DNA from: Metopolophium dirhodum
Lineage: Eukaryota; Arthropoda; Insecta; Hemiptera; Aphididae
Assembly (NCBI RefSeq): GCF_019925205.1
Contig: NC_083563.1
Span: 7,068,001-7,132,000 of the forward strand
DNA length: 64,000 bases
Direction: 5' to 3'
The position numbers were made by a program, and so were the translations under genes. The notes below the pieces were generated by a model, which had not been told where the DNA came from, did no database searches, and saw only the letters and a list, made by a program, of their open reading frames with translations. Positions 24,578-36,490 of the stretch are shown here, in pieces (the first letter of the stretch is position 1; every line of letters starts with the position of its first letter).

Positions 24578-25459
24578 TTTTATTTATTTATCAATGTTTC
24601 TGACGGATCAAATATTTATTTTATTTTATTTTATTTGTTAAGTATCTCGAATTTCGAAAAATAACTCAATAATCCGTAATGGTCGATGTATGAATCTCGG
24701 ACTATAACTCTACATCAATTGTACCTACAGTTTATAACATAACATAAAAGTATTGACATTTTGAACACTTAATTGTTCCCACATTATTCCACGGAACATG
24801 CGTGATTGATTTTTAATAACAATGAGTGCTATTAAGTGGTATCTATGTTAAAAAGAAGTTTGGAAACCACTGAAATAGATCATTTTCCAACCCTTTATAA
24901 GCTACACTATAATATTATAATATAGGTATTGTTAATTTAATGCATTACGGATAATAATAATATGTTAGAATTAAGACTTAAGAGTAACGGTTTTCAATTT
25001 AAATATTTTTACATTTTGAAAACACTTCATGTTAATCATAGTTCTATCAAAAAATCCAATTGAATTACATGTACCTAATTAAATATGCAGGAAATTAAAT
25101 TTTAGCGGTATAGGCACATCTATGGAAATTTAATGTTTAATGAAAAATTACCTTAAAGATTACAATATTATACTTATTTCTAGTATAGCTTCTACCTAAA
25201 ATCGAAGTTGAATATGCCTAATACCTATGTATAACATAATATATTATAATATATTTTGAATTTTTAAATCGTTTACTATCATTAATAGTCAATAACAAAC
25301 ATTTTGAAAACAACGAGTTTTTATGGAAACTAAACAAGTAAATAAAATGTTATAATAAGGCTGAGTAAATTTTTTTCGGTATCAAAATATCAAATTATGA
25401 TTATTATGCTTTAAAAATTTAAACAATTTGTATAGTTTTAAAAATATTTCCAACAAATT
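24578..25459. other. AT-rich gene-free stretch
   Basis: No supported feature. Confidence 0.5.
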
Positions 25460-25794
25460 ATGTGTTCTCGGAAACAATGCATTGCTGATCATGACGTATC
25501 GTCCCACACCAATGAAGACATAAATTCTAATTCTAGTAATAAATTTGCCGAACATATTATCAACATTAAACTTAAATTATTTTTACTCCAGTGATTCTCG
25601 CATTGTTGAATTATTGAACTCTAACAGCAATTACGTTCATTATAATTTATTTCAGCTTTAGTTCAGAAGTTTCGCCAAAACAGTAAAACGTCAGTTCGTT
25701 TGACTTATTTTGATGGATCGAGCTACGTAAAAAAACATAAAGCTCGTCAAACAAGTATTGAAAAAATATTTATTTAATAAACAATCCTTATTGA
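25460..25794 (+). other. Possible decayed coding fragment, unidentified
   Basis: One frame reads MCSRKQCIADHDVSSHTNED then KFAEHIINIKLKL, is broken by several stops, then is open again as KTSVRLTYFDGSSYVKKHK. A further open piece in another frame, about 25832-25945, has CKTCC. The amino-acid mix is less AT-driven than its surroundings. It may be a dead transposase fragment. No family is recognised. Confidence 0.2.
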
Positions 25795-25945
25795 TATAAG
25801 CACAATTTACTTGAGTTTGTGACAATATTTTAGAACAAGCCAGTAAGAAATCGTTCGTTGGGAGTTCTGATACAAACATCCGAAATACTATTACTAAATG
25901 TAAAACGTGCTGTGACAATGGTAAACTATTATGTATACACGATTA

Positions 25946-26433
25946 AATTGTGTAAAACTATTTATAATCCGCATGTCGATTGTTAATATATTATATATTA
26001 GGTCCATGTATAATTATGTATGCGGGTTCCTACATCAATATTGTGCTTTAAAATTCCATTATTCTGACCTGTTTAGTATTCAAGTTTTAATACTCATTGG
26101 TTCAATTAACCATTACATAATTCAGTGATATCCACTAATAATAATATGATGGTCAATGAATGTAAAATGGTTTACGTATAATATTATGTAATTACTTACT
26201 ATCCATAATATTCTTCATGCTAGAATAATATTAATGTTAAGCCGAGTTTCAATGGGTGGACTATATTTAATTTATAATGGGATATTGTCGTTTATTTTAA
26301 ATTGATTTAATTAGACCAATACTAAATAGGTATAATATAATGATATAAATTATATACAAATTCAAAATTGAAATCGCATCCACAAAATCGTATTAAAATG
26401 TGTAGTTATTAATTGATTGCCAACATTTGCCTT
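25946..26433. other. AT-rich gene-free stretch
   Basis: No supported feature. Confidence 0.5.
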
Positions 26434-26653
26434 TGTTTATTATTTTTATTTTATTTTTATTTTTTTTTTTTTATTAGGGTTAAGGCTTTGACTACTAGGT
26501 CATTAGCCTGTGGTACTGTTGATTTATTTACACGTGTGTGTTTGTTTTGGCAGAATTTTTGATTTGCGCACCGTGACTTGCCCGAAGAAAAATGCCACCC
26601 GCGACCGAGGTATCGAACTCGGCTCGGCCACTCCGCCCCCCTGTTTATTATTT
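26434..26653 (-). mobile_element. tRNA-derived SINE with internal deletion and target-site duplication
   Basis: Read on the minus strand from 26641: GGGGGGCGGAGTGGCCGAG runs straight into CCGAGTTCGATACC, so roughly 40 bp between the A and B boxes seen in the 16124 copy are missing. The body (GGCATTTTTCTTCGGGCAAG, AATTCTGCCAAAACAAAC) and tail (GGCTAATGACCTAGTAGTCA) are intact, ending in A-rich sequence seen as T at 26446-26472. The perfect duplication TGTTTATTATTT is at 26434-26445 and 26642-26653. The plus-strand frame over this region is accidental. Confidence 0.87.
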
Positions 26654-26816
26654 ACCTACGAGTGAAATCGTTTTTTATTTAATAATATTATGTGAAACGG
26701 TTATAAAGGGTTTATTGAATTATAATAATATAGAGTGCACAAATATGCATGCAATAACAATGTTTATCAATAGTCCACAACACGATTAAAGATAGTATGG
26801 TTGCCAACGAATCTAG

Positions 26817-26962
26817 AAAAGTGTCTACCAAAATGAATCTCCATAATCAGTTGGAGCTTTCTGCACTGGCGCTTATTTTTTTTAGTGAGTATAAATGCAG
26901 TTACCTTTCAAATGTAAATCGTAGTTGCGTGATTATAGAGATTCATTTCGATAGACACTTTT
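26817..26962. repeat. Inverted repeat with 33-bp arms (long hairpin)
   Basis: The left arm 26817-26849 (AAAAGTGTCTACCAAAATGA...) and right arm 26930-26962 are reverse complements at 30 of 33 positions. A weaker match may extend outward to about 26798 and 26977. The ~80-base loop is ordinary sequence. All three differences would be G:U pairs in an RNA from the minus strand. It could be the ends of a small TIR element or a hairpin RNA precursor. A 113-codon frame across it is not supported as a gene. Confidence 0.7.
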
Positions 26963-27660
26963 CATGTATTGGAATCATGGGTCAATGGGCAATCATTCTA
27001 TCTATAACCGTGGCCCGCAATAATATTAGTTGTACTATGATTATTTTTATTGATAGCTTACAACATATTATATTTATTTATACTAAATTATGCAATTTAA
27101 TTTCGTATTCATTTCACAAAATGAGCACGTCATATTAAAAAAAAAAAAGTAATATTGACGCACTCATAATATACGTTTTGACGTTTTGTTATTACTTATT
27201 AAGATGTGTTGCCATAGACAGAAATAACCCTTTATTAAAATAATTTAAATAACGCTAGAAGGATTTCGTTAGCAAAGAATGCCATCCAATTAACTTTTGG
27301 GTGCACTGGGAACGAAACTTTTTGTATTAACACTCGATGGACGCTTTCGTTTTTTAACGCCAGTTAGTGGTGGGGCACATTATTATGGATGAATCTCAAG
27401 GCCCAAAGAGCAAACATTTTCTTTTCACCAACCGACCAAGTGAACGAACAACTATCGTATCTTTCAGAGAAAGTTTCATTTTTAATTTAAAACTTTTGCG
27501 CTCGAAATGCTGAAACAGTTAAATCGAAATCATTTTGGTGCGTCTATTATGGGTGGGGGTTGGAGTAGAGCTTTGATGATGAGGAATACAGTGGCCTTTG
27601 ACCACATAACAGCGGTTTAGCATGTTAACTTTCATTTTGTTTTTCTATCGCACGTTGCAG

Positions 27661-27893
27661 CGGACCAGAAATCTAGTGGAAGTGGTTCTAAGTCGGCGGC
27701 TGACATGTCAGACACTCTGCCGGCTGACGTGTGTGTGCGGATGGTGGGCGGACGAGTACGTGAAATATTAGACTTATTGGCCCGGTCGGACAACGACATG
27801 GGGTGTGCGGACGCCTATTGGTTGCAGAAGCTGTTTAAGTCAGTAATCCGAGCACTTGATGACTTACGGAGTGCTTGCTGTAGACCACGTCAG
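27661..27893 (+). CDS. Candidate internal exon of an unidentified gene
   Basis: A GC-elevated, stop-free interval follows a good acceptor (TTTTTCTATCGCACGTTGCAG, AG at 27659-27660). It gives 77 codons: a Ser/Gly/Lys-rich lead (KSSGSGSKSAADMSD), then a compact segment LPADVCVRMVGGRVREILD and CADAYWLQKLFKSVIRALDD with helical-looking heptads, ending RSACCRPRQ at CAG|GTCAAT (27893/27894), a weak donor. A methionine at 27705 could alternatively start an 94-codon frame running to 27989, but the sequence after 27894 returns to AT-rich composition. I do not recognise the protein. It has codon variety unlike the chance frames around it, so coding is likely but unproven. No neighbouring exon on the plus strand was identified. 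Confidence 0.45.
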
Positions 27894-27989
27894 GTCAATA
27901 TTCCGATTTTCTCACTCGTTCATTTTATGTACGTCCCGCTTGCGCCGGCTGCTGCTTTAAACGACCGATTAAAATTAAAATCGATTTGA

Positions 27990-29537
27990 CACATATACGA
28001 CGAGCGCATTATACCGAGTAAAAGCATTCGGGCGTCGAAACTTTGTTGTGTTCTATCGCGATTGTTGATAATTTAGATCGAACGACAGGACGACAGAGAC
28101 AATTTACGTTGTTTTTCGTAAAATGGTCGAATAAGTTTAAATAGGTATACCTAACCTATATATAGACATATAGTACCTATATTATACTATAGTATGACCT
28201 TTACACAATTATATTGTTACATAATATTATCGTAGTCACATTTCGAAACTTATTCCGTTTTAAATGCGCCGCTGTTATTCTTTTTATCTTTATTTATTCA
28301 AACACGATAAATCCATAACCTCCTCCTGATAGGACGATCGATAAATTACAAGTAGATGTCTATCGAACGTCATACACTGACGTTCGGTCATATTTATAGA
28401 TAACCAAATTGCGAAATTCTTGCAAAAATACCGCCCGGCTCTCCGGCGCCGGTTCCAGGCCGTCCATGTCATCGAGTGAACTTAGTGTGCTGTGCAAATA
28501 TCCACACAATGTTTGTAATCAATGCGGTTGTTCGGTCAATATTAACCTGCAGAAATTGATAAAAGCAGCCGCCAATTTTGGATGCTTGTATGGTTACGCG
28601 GTCAACTCGGACAAAGTGAATAGACGTTAAAAGTACATACTATTTAATATTATATAATATTTATGTGCTCACCCAGAGTTGAAAACACTCAGTAAATACT
28701 ACCTGGAACTACAGATTTAGAAAGTCCTATGGGAAAACTGTGTTTGTGTTTACGTACCTATTATAAGTCCATCTCGTGTTTAATAATAAATCTTCACTTA
28801 CAATTTCTATAACAGTTTTCTGCGAACATGACGTATTTAGGAACATAGAAAAACATAACGATGACATTTGAAGATTTTACACTTTCACCGTATTGTACTG
28901 CAATACCTACATAATTTTATCTTTTTTTTTTAAACTTAATATTATATTATAATATGATGATTATGATATAATAATAATATATTATGAGCGAATTGAAATT
29001 GGTATTTCATTTAAAATAAAATAATATGTCATAAATATTTTTTATGAATATTTTTTTTTTACTAAACAAATAATGAATTAGTAAACACTCAAAGATATAA
29101 AGGTATCTTCTCCATATATAAAACATTCTCTCTCAGTTCTCTTTAATTTTCATTACCTAATTAATATTATTGCTTTTCATTTCAAAGGATACATTTTGGT
29201 TATTACAACATATTATTAGTTATAACTTATAATACCTACATATTCTGAAAATGTTTATATTTTTGTTAAAGCCGACAAGTGACTCTTAATTATAATATAA
29301 TTCTTCGTACAATAGGTACAATAATTTATCATTGATAAAACTTGTTATGTATTATTATTATGTTAGAGTATTAAGTAAACATTTGAATTATGTATCTGGT
29401 AACTATTATTGGAGCTTAAAAATATATAGCTGAGAAAAAGTAATTATTTTCTGATTTATTAATTATTTATTTATTAAGAAAAGGAAATTAATAATAAACA
29501 TGTCTAAGACTCAGGATGCACCTATGTGAATGCGTCG
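27990..29537. other. Gene-free stretch
   Basis: The first ~600 bases are less AT-rich and hold short open frames on both strands at 28290-28630 with no splice or family support. The rest is AT-rich filler. Confidence 0.4.
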
Positions 29538-29557
29538 TTAGGTTAGGTTAGGTTAGG
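29538..29557 (+). repeat. Interstitial telomere-type repeat (TTAGG)4
   Basis: Four exact TTAGG units, the canonical insect telomeric motif, inside AT-rich DNA. The flanks contain no longer telomeric array. Confidence 0.85.
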
Positions 29558-30639
29558 TCTATAAATTTGTTTGTGTAAACATTAATGATGAAAATATCTA
29601 GATAAAAAGAATCATTTATTAAAATTTTTATTTAGCTATAATTTAAATTTAAAATTTTAATATGTATCTTCATCTGGATATTTTACTTTACAGCAAACAA
29701 GCTGAACAGTGAACAATGATTAACAATGTTTTTTTTATCACATACCTACTAAAATAGTCGTGTATCAGATTATGTTATTGATACCTACATATTTTTTGTT
29801 TGATATAATTTATAAAATATTAATACATTATTTTATTAACATTTGACTTCATCAAGATATAGTACAATTTGTTTTATGAGTTGTTGCAATCGATAATGAA
29901 TTAAATTCACAGTTTTATGCGACATTATATTTTGAAATACACAATATGTTAACCATATAATATGTACGTATATTTTTTTAATACATTAAGATATAGAGGG
30001 GAGATATTATATCTGTCTTCTTCATAAATGTCTTTTTTATAATATCTTTGTTAAAAATAAAAGTAGGTATATAAGTATCTCAATAAACAAATGCTATTTT
30101 TATGTAGCTATAAACAAATGCTTAATTTAATCATATTATTTTAAAACTTGTTTTTATATATTCCAGAAAAATATATTGCGTAATTTGAGATAAGACATAA
30201 TGTGAATACAACATTTGTGTAGATTTTACGGTAATGTACTAGATAATCAATTAAATATTAACTACTTACTTAATAACAAAATTTAAAACAGAACATAAAT
30301 ATCGAAATGAACCAAAGATTAATCACACGTGTAAATAAATATATTATTGTATGTGTTTAAATATATAACTACTCTACTCTTCGTACCTAAGTAAAAAATT
30401 ATAATAATATTATCAACAATAATAATTTACAATTCAATAAAATAAATGGATTTTATTTTTTAATAAAACAAACAATATATTAAACATTTGGTGTTGTGTT
30501 TATTTAAAAATGTTATCCAAGTGTCACGATCTTCCGAACAATGACCTGTGTGTTTTTTTTATTATTATTCTAATCGATTACAAAATCCATGAGTAAACCC
30601 TTTTGTATACGGCTTTGCCTTTTTCATCTCCGGTCACCA
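29558..30639. other. AT-rich gene-free stretch
   Basis: No supported feature. Confidence 0.5.
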
Positions 30640-30775
30640 TCATTATTTTTCTTTTGTACTGATCTCTTTTTTTCTTTTGCGCTCCTCCGTCCCTATATTT
30701 CTCTCTCACTCTTTCTTTCACTTCATCTCTTTCTCTTTCCATCTCTCTATCTTTTCTTTTTTTTTTTTAATGCTC
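30640..30775 (+). repeat. Polypyrimidine (CT-rich) tract
   Basis: Almost purely C/T on the plus strand, with TCTCTCTCACTCTTTC-like units. It produces Ser/Phe/Leu-rich frames on the plus strand and Lys/Glu-rich frames on the minus strand, which are not genes. Confidence 0.8.
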
Positions 30776-33700
30776 AGTTTACTTATATCGATTTTGGAAA
30801 ATTTCCAGACACTCCACATGAATTGGGCGCTTCCGTATAAATGTGTACGTATATACACTGAAGCACATACCCCTAAGGGATTTCGGTTCGCTAAAGGGTC
30901 CGAGAGAAATCCTTTTAAAGCGCAATAAATTTCGCGCAGATAGCTAAAAACACCCACGAAATGAACACATACTCATAATTCCCGAAATATTATGTAGCAT
31001 TCCGTGTGGATTACCACTTAAATTTATGCGAAATCGAAGTGTTCACTGTTCATAGGTTGGCGTGTATGCAGTACCTCAAACATTGATTATTTAAAACATC
31101 CTGAAACTCTGGGCCATTTATCAAAGTAGGTATGTCTTGTTAAATTTTGTCGCAAAGAATAACCGGAAAGTAGCGTAAGTTAGGTTAGTAATAATAATAA
31201 ATATATTATGAAACTTTTTTTATGACGTCTGTAAAAGCCGTAGATGTTTGAAAAACATGTGCCTTTATGTTTCAAAAAGTTGTTTTAGTTTTTAGAGTTA
31301 ACATTATAAACTTTTTAGAATTTTACATGTAACTCATTTTCAATAGATCGAAAATAATGTTTTTCTTTACTCCAAAATAAAATAGAAAGAAGAATAAACC
31401 ATGACCCTTATACACTGTCTTAACGAGAACGACCACATTTATAAATTATTTACACAAAACAAAATGGTTTAAATATTACAGTATGAAAGTACAAGTAGTA
31501 CCTTCCTGCAATAGCCTGTTAAGTATAAGGTTTCTTTTTTTTTGACAACGTGCGCTGAATTAAAACTTTATATGTACATAAGCTATTTCTAAAAAATAAC
31601 TTAAACATCTTCATTCATTTTCCAATATCCATAGGTAACGTAATACTTAGAGAAACATATTTTTTTTTTTATTATTTAAAGCCTCTTGTATAAACTATGA
31701 TAGCTTGACAATTACAAACGATGAACGTATTTATAATATTATTATTTATTTCATACACAACGTTTATTTAATTTTTTTAATTATTTCGTATGTAATTAAA
31801 TTTATTATATTTAATTAAAATGTATAGGCTTTCTTATATTTATTTTCATATGAATATAATATATCATAATCCATCTGTGATTTTTGAATACATATAACTT
31901 TAGAACAAGAAAAATTGCATTTATTTTTATAATAAATTGTTCCATTTATTTTATTTATTCCATACATAAATCATACACAGTTCTAACCGTAATGTATTAA
32001 AGTACTTAAAAGCATTAGTGTACATCGTGTGGAACATCGGTCGTTTTCTACGTAATGAATATTTCCTTTTGTAGCATCTATATTGGTTTTCTAATCTTCA
32101 GATCTCATTTAAACATTACAAAGACAAACGAGAAAAAAATAACATCTCGTTATTTTTGAACACAAATAAGTAGGTAACTATATGCTACCTATTTCATTTT
32201 TAAAAAACAATAACATTAATCGCATTGCGTTTGCTGCAGTCGAAATACTTTTTATAATAGAACACCCCTATTTGGAGCTGAACGTTTTAAACTTGCACTC
32301 ATATGAAGCTTTTACAGTGGTAGTCCCAGTGGATGTTAATTTGAACGAATATTGACCAACACTATTGTGTCAAAGCTTATCAGTGTTGGTTAGCCGACAA
32401 AATGTAATTTTCTGTGAATTTTATTTACTAACCCACTAAGGCATTCCGAACACGTAAAACGACTGTTAACTTTTTTTCCTTCCCTCTCACATTCCATATG
32501 ACTGAGCCAAACATGGGAATGACCTCTAATATGTGTCGGGTACATAGAAAAAATGCGTAAAAATGCTTTTTCCCTTTATGGTTCTCAACAAAACGGTCAC
32601 AGTTAGTTAAACAGGGTAGATAAAAAAAAATGGTAATATATTTTTTGTTTTATTTTGTGTGTTTGTTATTACAGAAAAGAAACTTCAGATGATAAGCAAT
32701 ACTGTAAAGATAACGACACACTGAAAGGTTCAGTAACATTTTTTTTATGAATGAGTTATTGAGGCAATTCCAAAATTATTTGTAATTTATTGTTTTAAAA
32801 GTTTAAAAATAAAATTTCAACCCATAATATTTACATAAATAATTATGTTTTTGATACATAATATTATTAAATATTTGATATTACGCTAAATGTTTTTGAA
32901 TCTATGACGGCGAATATTGTTAATATAAATTGTTTGTTATAAATTATTTTATCGGACCACACCAATCATGAATAAACTATGAACTATACTAATACATCAA
33001 ATGATAATTAACTATTTAGTTTAAAAAAAATGAAGACCAAGTTATTTTACTGAAGTTTTTGATTAATTATTATTCTATGTAACATTTTATGTGTAAATAA
33101 AATATACTAAAATGTAGTAAAAAGTAAAACATGTGTAATTTTATTTTACCTATACTTATGCTTTTTCAAAAAAATTCAATATTATGTATGATAAATATTT
33201 TAAAGATTTAATAAAATAATTACGATTTTTTTTTATTTCATTTATGTACTAAATTTTGTTATAATTAAATTATAGTACCTATGAAACATAGGTATTTCTA
33301 GTCATTTTAAAATAAACTAAAACAATCTCGTGAATAATTTCATAATAATATGATTCAACAATACCACAAACAATAGTTTTTAACTAATGTGTTTTTAATG
33401 TATGAATGTTTACATAAATTCAAACAAACTTGTATTATAATATAATTTGTCTACAACAATTAAAACTCCGAATAACAATTTACAAATTGTCCTTTATGGT
33501 TAGATTTATAGGTACTAAAAAATTCCCATAAGTTTCTCTGGAAACTGGAAAGTATTTTCAAATGTTTTTCAAGTCATAGTTAATAAGATAAATAGTAAGT
33601 TAATAAGATAAGATGAATATATAGGTATATATTATGTAATAATTTAATGTTTTGTAGGGATTTAAAGGAATACATTTATTTTTTTCAACTTGTTTGCCTA

Positions 33701-33869
33701 TATAGTGCTGGTTATTAAATTTGTTCTTAATCTAGGACGAATTAAAAAATCAATTCAGAGAATTCGTGTGTCTGTATAACGAACAGTATTAATATGTTTT
33801 CGAAACACCAGCTTCGTAAGAGAAATTAATAAATATTAAATAGTGAAAAAGAACGGAAATTCTAAGATA
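30776..33869. other. Gene-free stretch
   Basis: Mostly AT-rich. A patch at 32225-32640 is of higher complexity without a usable frame. Nothing else can be supported. Confidence 0.45.
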
Positions 33870-34105
33870 TTTGACCAAGTTAGAGAAGAAAGAAAATAAT
33901 AAAAAGCAATAAGGGTCGAAGTGTGACGATGTAGAATGATGGGCCATCTTACAAGATGATGAAGAATATTACCACATAAAAATCGGAGGGTTTGATTGAG
34001 ATACATCAACCTAACCATCAGGAAAACCAAGAAAATCATACAATATCTAAGAGCTTAAAATAATGAAAGATGAAGTAAAATGTTTTAAAATAGTTAAATT
34101 TAATT
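33870..34105 (+). pseudogene. Decayed C-terminus of a non-LTR retrotransposon reverse transcriptase
   Basis: Successive short frames follow the C-terminal layout of RTE/Craft-like insect endonuclease-reverse transcriptases: FDQVREERKIIKS, then RMMGHLTR (compare the W/M-GH..R motif), then SGKPRKSY (compare GRPRKSY), then ELKIMKDEVKCFKIVK. Several stops and frame changes separate them. The reverse transcriptase catalytic domain is absent. The minus-strand 67-codon frame over this site is a shadow. The clade assignment is tentative. Confidence 0.55.
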
Positions 34106-35545
34106 AAAAATTAATCAAATAGATGGATACATGTTGTAAGTAATTTGTGTTTATCATCACAAACATGGAGTACTTGAAACACATTTGTAGCTTGGGAAGC
34201 ACAGAATAAGACATTCCTAAAAAATATGCAAATCATTGAATCTGAGCCTTAGTTATTACTTTATTAGTTATAATATTATGTATTAAATGTAGACAATTTA
34301 GAGGTAACTATTTTAGTATCGGAATGGTTTTGCGTATACTCAATGATAAAAACATAATACTATTTCCATTTACTATTACGAGTGATACTATGTTGAAAGT
34401 TTAATCAAAGCTCTTAAACAGAAAGATTATAGTTTTAATCGTATAAGTCCTTTTGCAAATTCAAAAACATCTTAAATTTCTTTAAATTATTTTTAAAAAA
34501 ATAATGTATTTTTATAGAGTTTGTTGTATCATAAATTAGGTATAATTATTAATAAACATGATCCAAATCTGTTTAAAAAGAACATGTTATATTGAAAATG
34601 ATTTTTTTTTTTATTGCATATTACATAGTAAAAAATACTAAACGCTTATTACATAATACATAATACACTTATTACATAATACGATATTTATTCAAAAGTA
34701 AAATTTTTATTTACCTGGATGTTGTAGGTAGTAAATTTTTCAATCCAAAAATATTTAGTTTAAACAAGAAATAACGATATGAGGTTCTTCTGTAAATGGC
34801 GTCTCAATTTTGTTATTGACGTACAACTACTATATTATATTAGGTGCTCAAATTGCCCATAAAATATTCAAAATAAATTAAACTTGCACGAACGGAACAA
34901 TTTGGGAATTCCGCGAAAAAGGAAGTGTTAATATACATTTAAAGATAACGGGTTCGCGTTAGCCGACGCATAATATATTATTATTGTATATCTGTATACA
35001 GAGAATACCTATGGCATGAGATTTATCTAACGAAACCTAACCGTTCACCAATTGATTCGATGCAGTTGAGGTCCTGTAATTGAAAGGGCAACTACTCGTA
35101 TGCGTAAAAAAACCTAACCTAACTCGATTGCACACATATGTTAAGTACCTACATACCTACGTAAAGGCCAAAATTATATAGTCCACACGAACGATTATTT
35201 TTATTTTAAAATATACTTATATTTCTATCGAATATTCGGTAATTGGTACTATTATCCGTGACTTATAATAAATTTATCTTGGGAAGATTAAAATTAAAAA
35301 AAAAACGCGGTATATAACGCGATCGAGTAGTGACAATTTGTAGATAAAAAAATTTGAATGTGCGCAAACGTGTTGCAACGGATCAAAAGCGATTAAGATT
35401 TTTTAATTCAAGTTATGTATTATAAAATATTGTTGGTTAAACAAAACAATTGCTTTTAAATATTGATATTTCTAATAAAACGCATTAGAAATTGTAATTT
35501 TAAAATAAAGTCGAAATATATTTTATGATAGATAAAGTGTTTTCA
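34106..35545. other. AT-rich gene-free stretch
   Basis: No supported feature, apart from two CCTAA units at about 35108-35119. Confidence 0.5.
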
Positions 35546-35680
35546 TTATTCAAAATCCGAGGATGCCAGCGAGCAAAGATATGAGGGTGAGAAAAACTGG
35601 GTGAATTGGTACATTATGTAATCCACAGCATGCTGCTTGAACATGGCCTGGCGCGGTGCCGTGGTCGTTTCCTCAGACAT
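35546..35680 (-). CDS. Possible short coding exon, unidentified
   Basis: A 44-codon frame begins MSEETTTAPRQAMFKQHAVD and ends CSLASSDFE before a stop. It lies in a locally GC-richer patch (35560-35685) and has a purine at -3 of the ATG. The opposite strand also carries an ATG frame (MAWRGAVVVSSD from about 35643). No family and no clear splice sites are recognised. It could be a first coding exon or chance. Confidence 0.2.
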   Translation of the reverse strand: MSEETTTAPRQAMFKQHAVDYIMYQFTQFFSPSYLCSLASSDFE

Positions 35681-36378
35681 AACGTCTCATATATTGTATA
35701 ATAATGTTTTATATATTATATACAGTGAACTCTATTGTGAAGATTCCATCATACATACATAATGGTCGCGGTACCTACTTTCGCTGAACTTACTACTTTT
35801 AATTTTATATTAGTTACTGACGTTAAATTATCGACTACTTCAATTGCATTATAAATTATAGGTGCCTACTCTGAAATGCATGTCCAAGTCATTTGCGGTG
35901 TGCGACATAATAATAATATTTGGCTTACAAAGTTATCGATTTGCAATAATATTAATTAGGGTGTGATTTGAAAACAAGCGATTAAATAATTATTAATACA
36001 GTTATTATTATTATAGTCATCATTTTAATAGTCGAGTAATCAATTATATTGGAACTAACAAAACTAAACTTAAGTTCAATATCATAAGTCTCAAAATGAT
36101 TTATTTTTTATATACACACAATAGTTATAGTATAGTTTAACACGCAAAACAAATGATTGGGATATCGTCGTATTACCAATAATCGATAATAAGAATTTCG
36201 TACAACATGAACTTTTTTTTTTGTAATACATTATCTTTAATGGACAAATAATGGTTTCTAAGTTGGAAACTGAACCTTGCGCAGAAACCTAGGGTGTTTT
36301 GTCGAAGGTCCGTATATCACTTAGAGAAAGTTTTGCAACGCTTCAGTTTAGCAAGTTAAAAGGCACACCTCCACTGCA
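35681..36378. other. AT-rich gene-free stretch
   Basis: No supported feature. Confidence 0.45.
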
Positions 36379-36490
36379 TTCTCTCGCTCTCTCTCATTAT
36401 TTCTCTACCACGCTCACTCACTCTATATAGCTGCCTCCCCTCGACCCCCCGCCATTCTATACATCTCACTCACACCCTCTCACTGTCCAT
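36379..36490 (+). repeat. CT-rich tract with GAGA-type motifs
   Basis: CTCTCGCTCTCTCTC (GAGA-factor-like on the other strand) is followed by TATATAG at 36424-36430 and C-rich sequence. It may be a promoter fragment or a simple polypyrimidine tract. Confidence 0.4.

Noticed and set aside
26592..27138. Plus-strand frames of 65 and 113 codons
   Set aside because: The first is SINE-derived; the second spans an inverted repeat and AT-rich DNA with no motif or splice support.
28290..28630. Small ORFs on both strands (MSSSELSVLCKYPHNV plus; LEPAPESRAVFLQEF minus)
   Set aside because: Both strands are equally open, with no convincing splice pair or family match; could be revisited with RNA-seq.
30589..30957. 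Overlapping frames of about 80 codons
   Set aside because: Produced by a polypyrimidine tract; no conserved motif.
33836..34039. 67-codon minus-strand hydrophobic frame
   Set aside because: Shadow of the LINE fragment on the plus strand.
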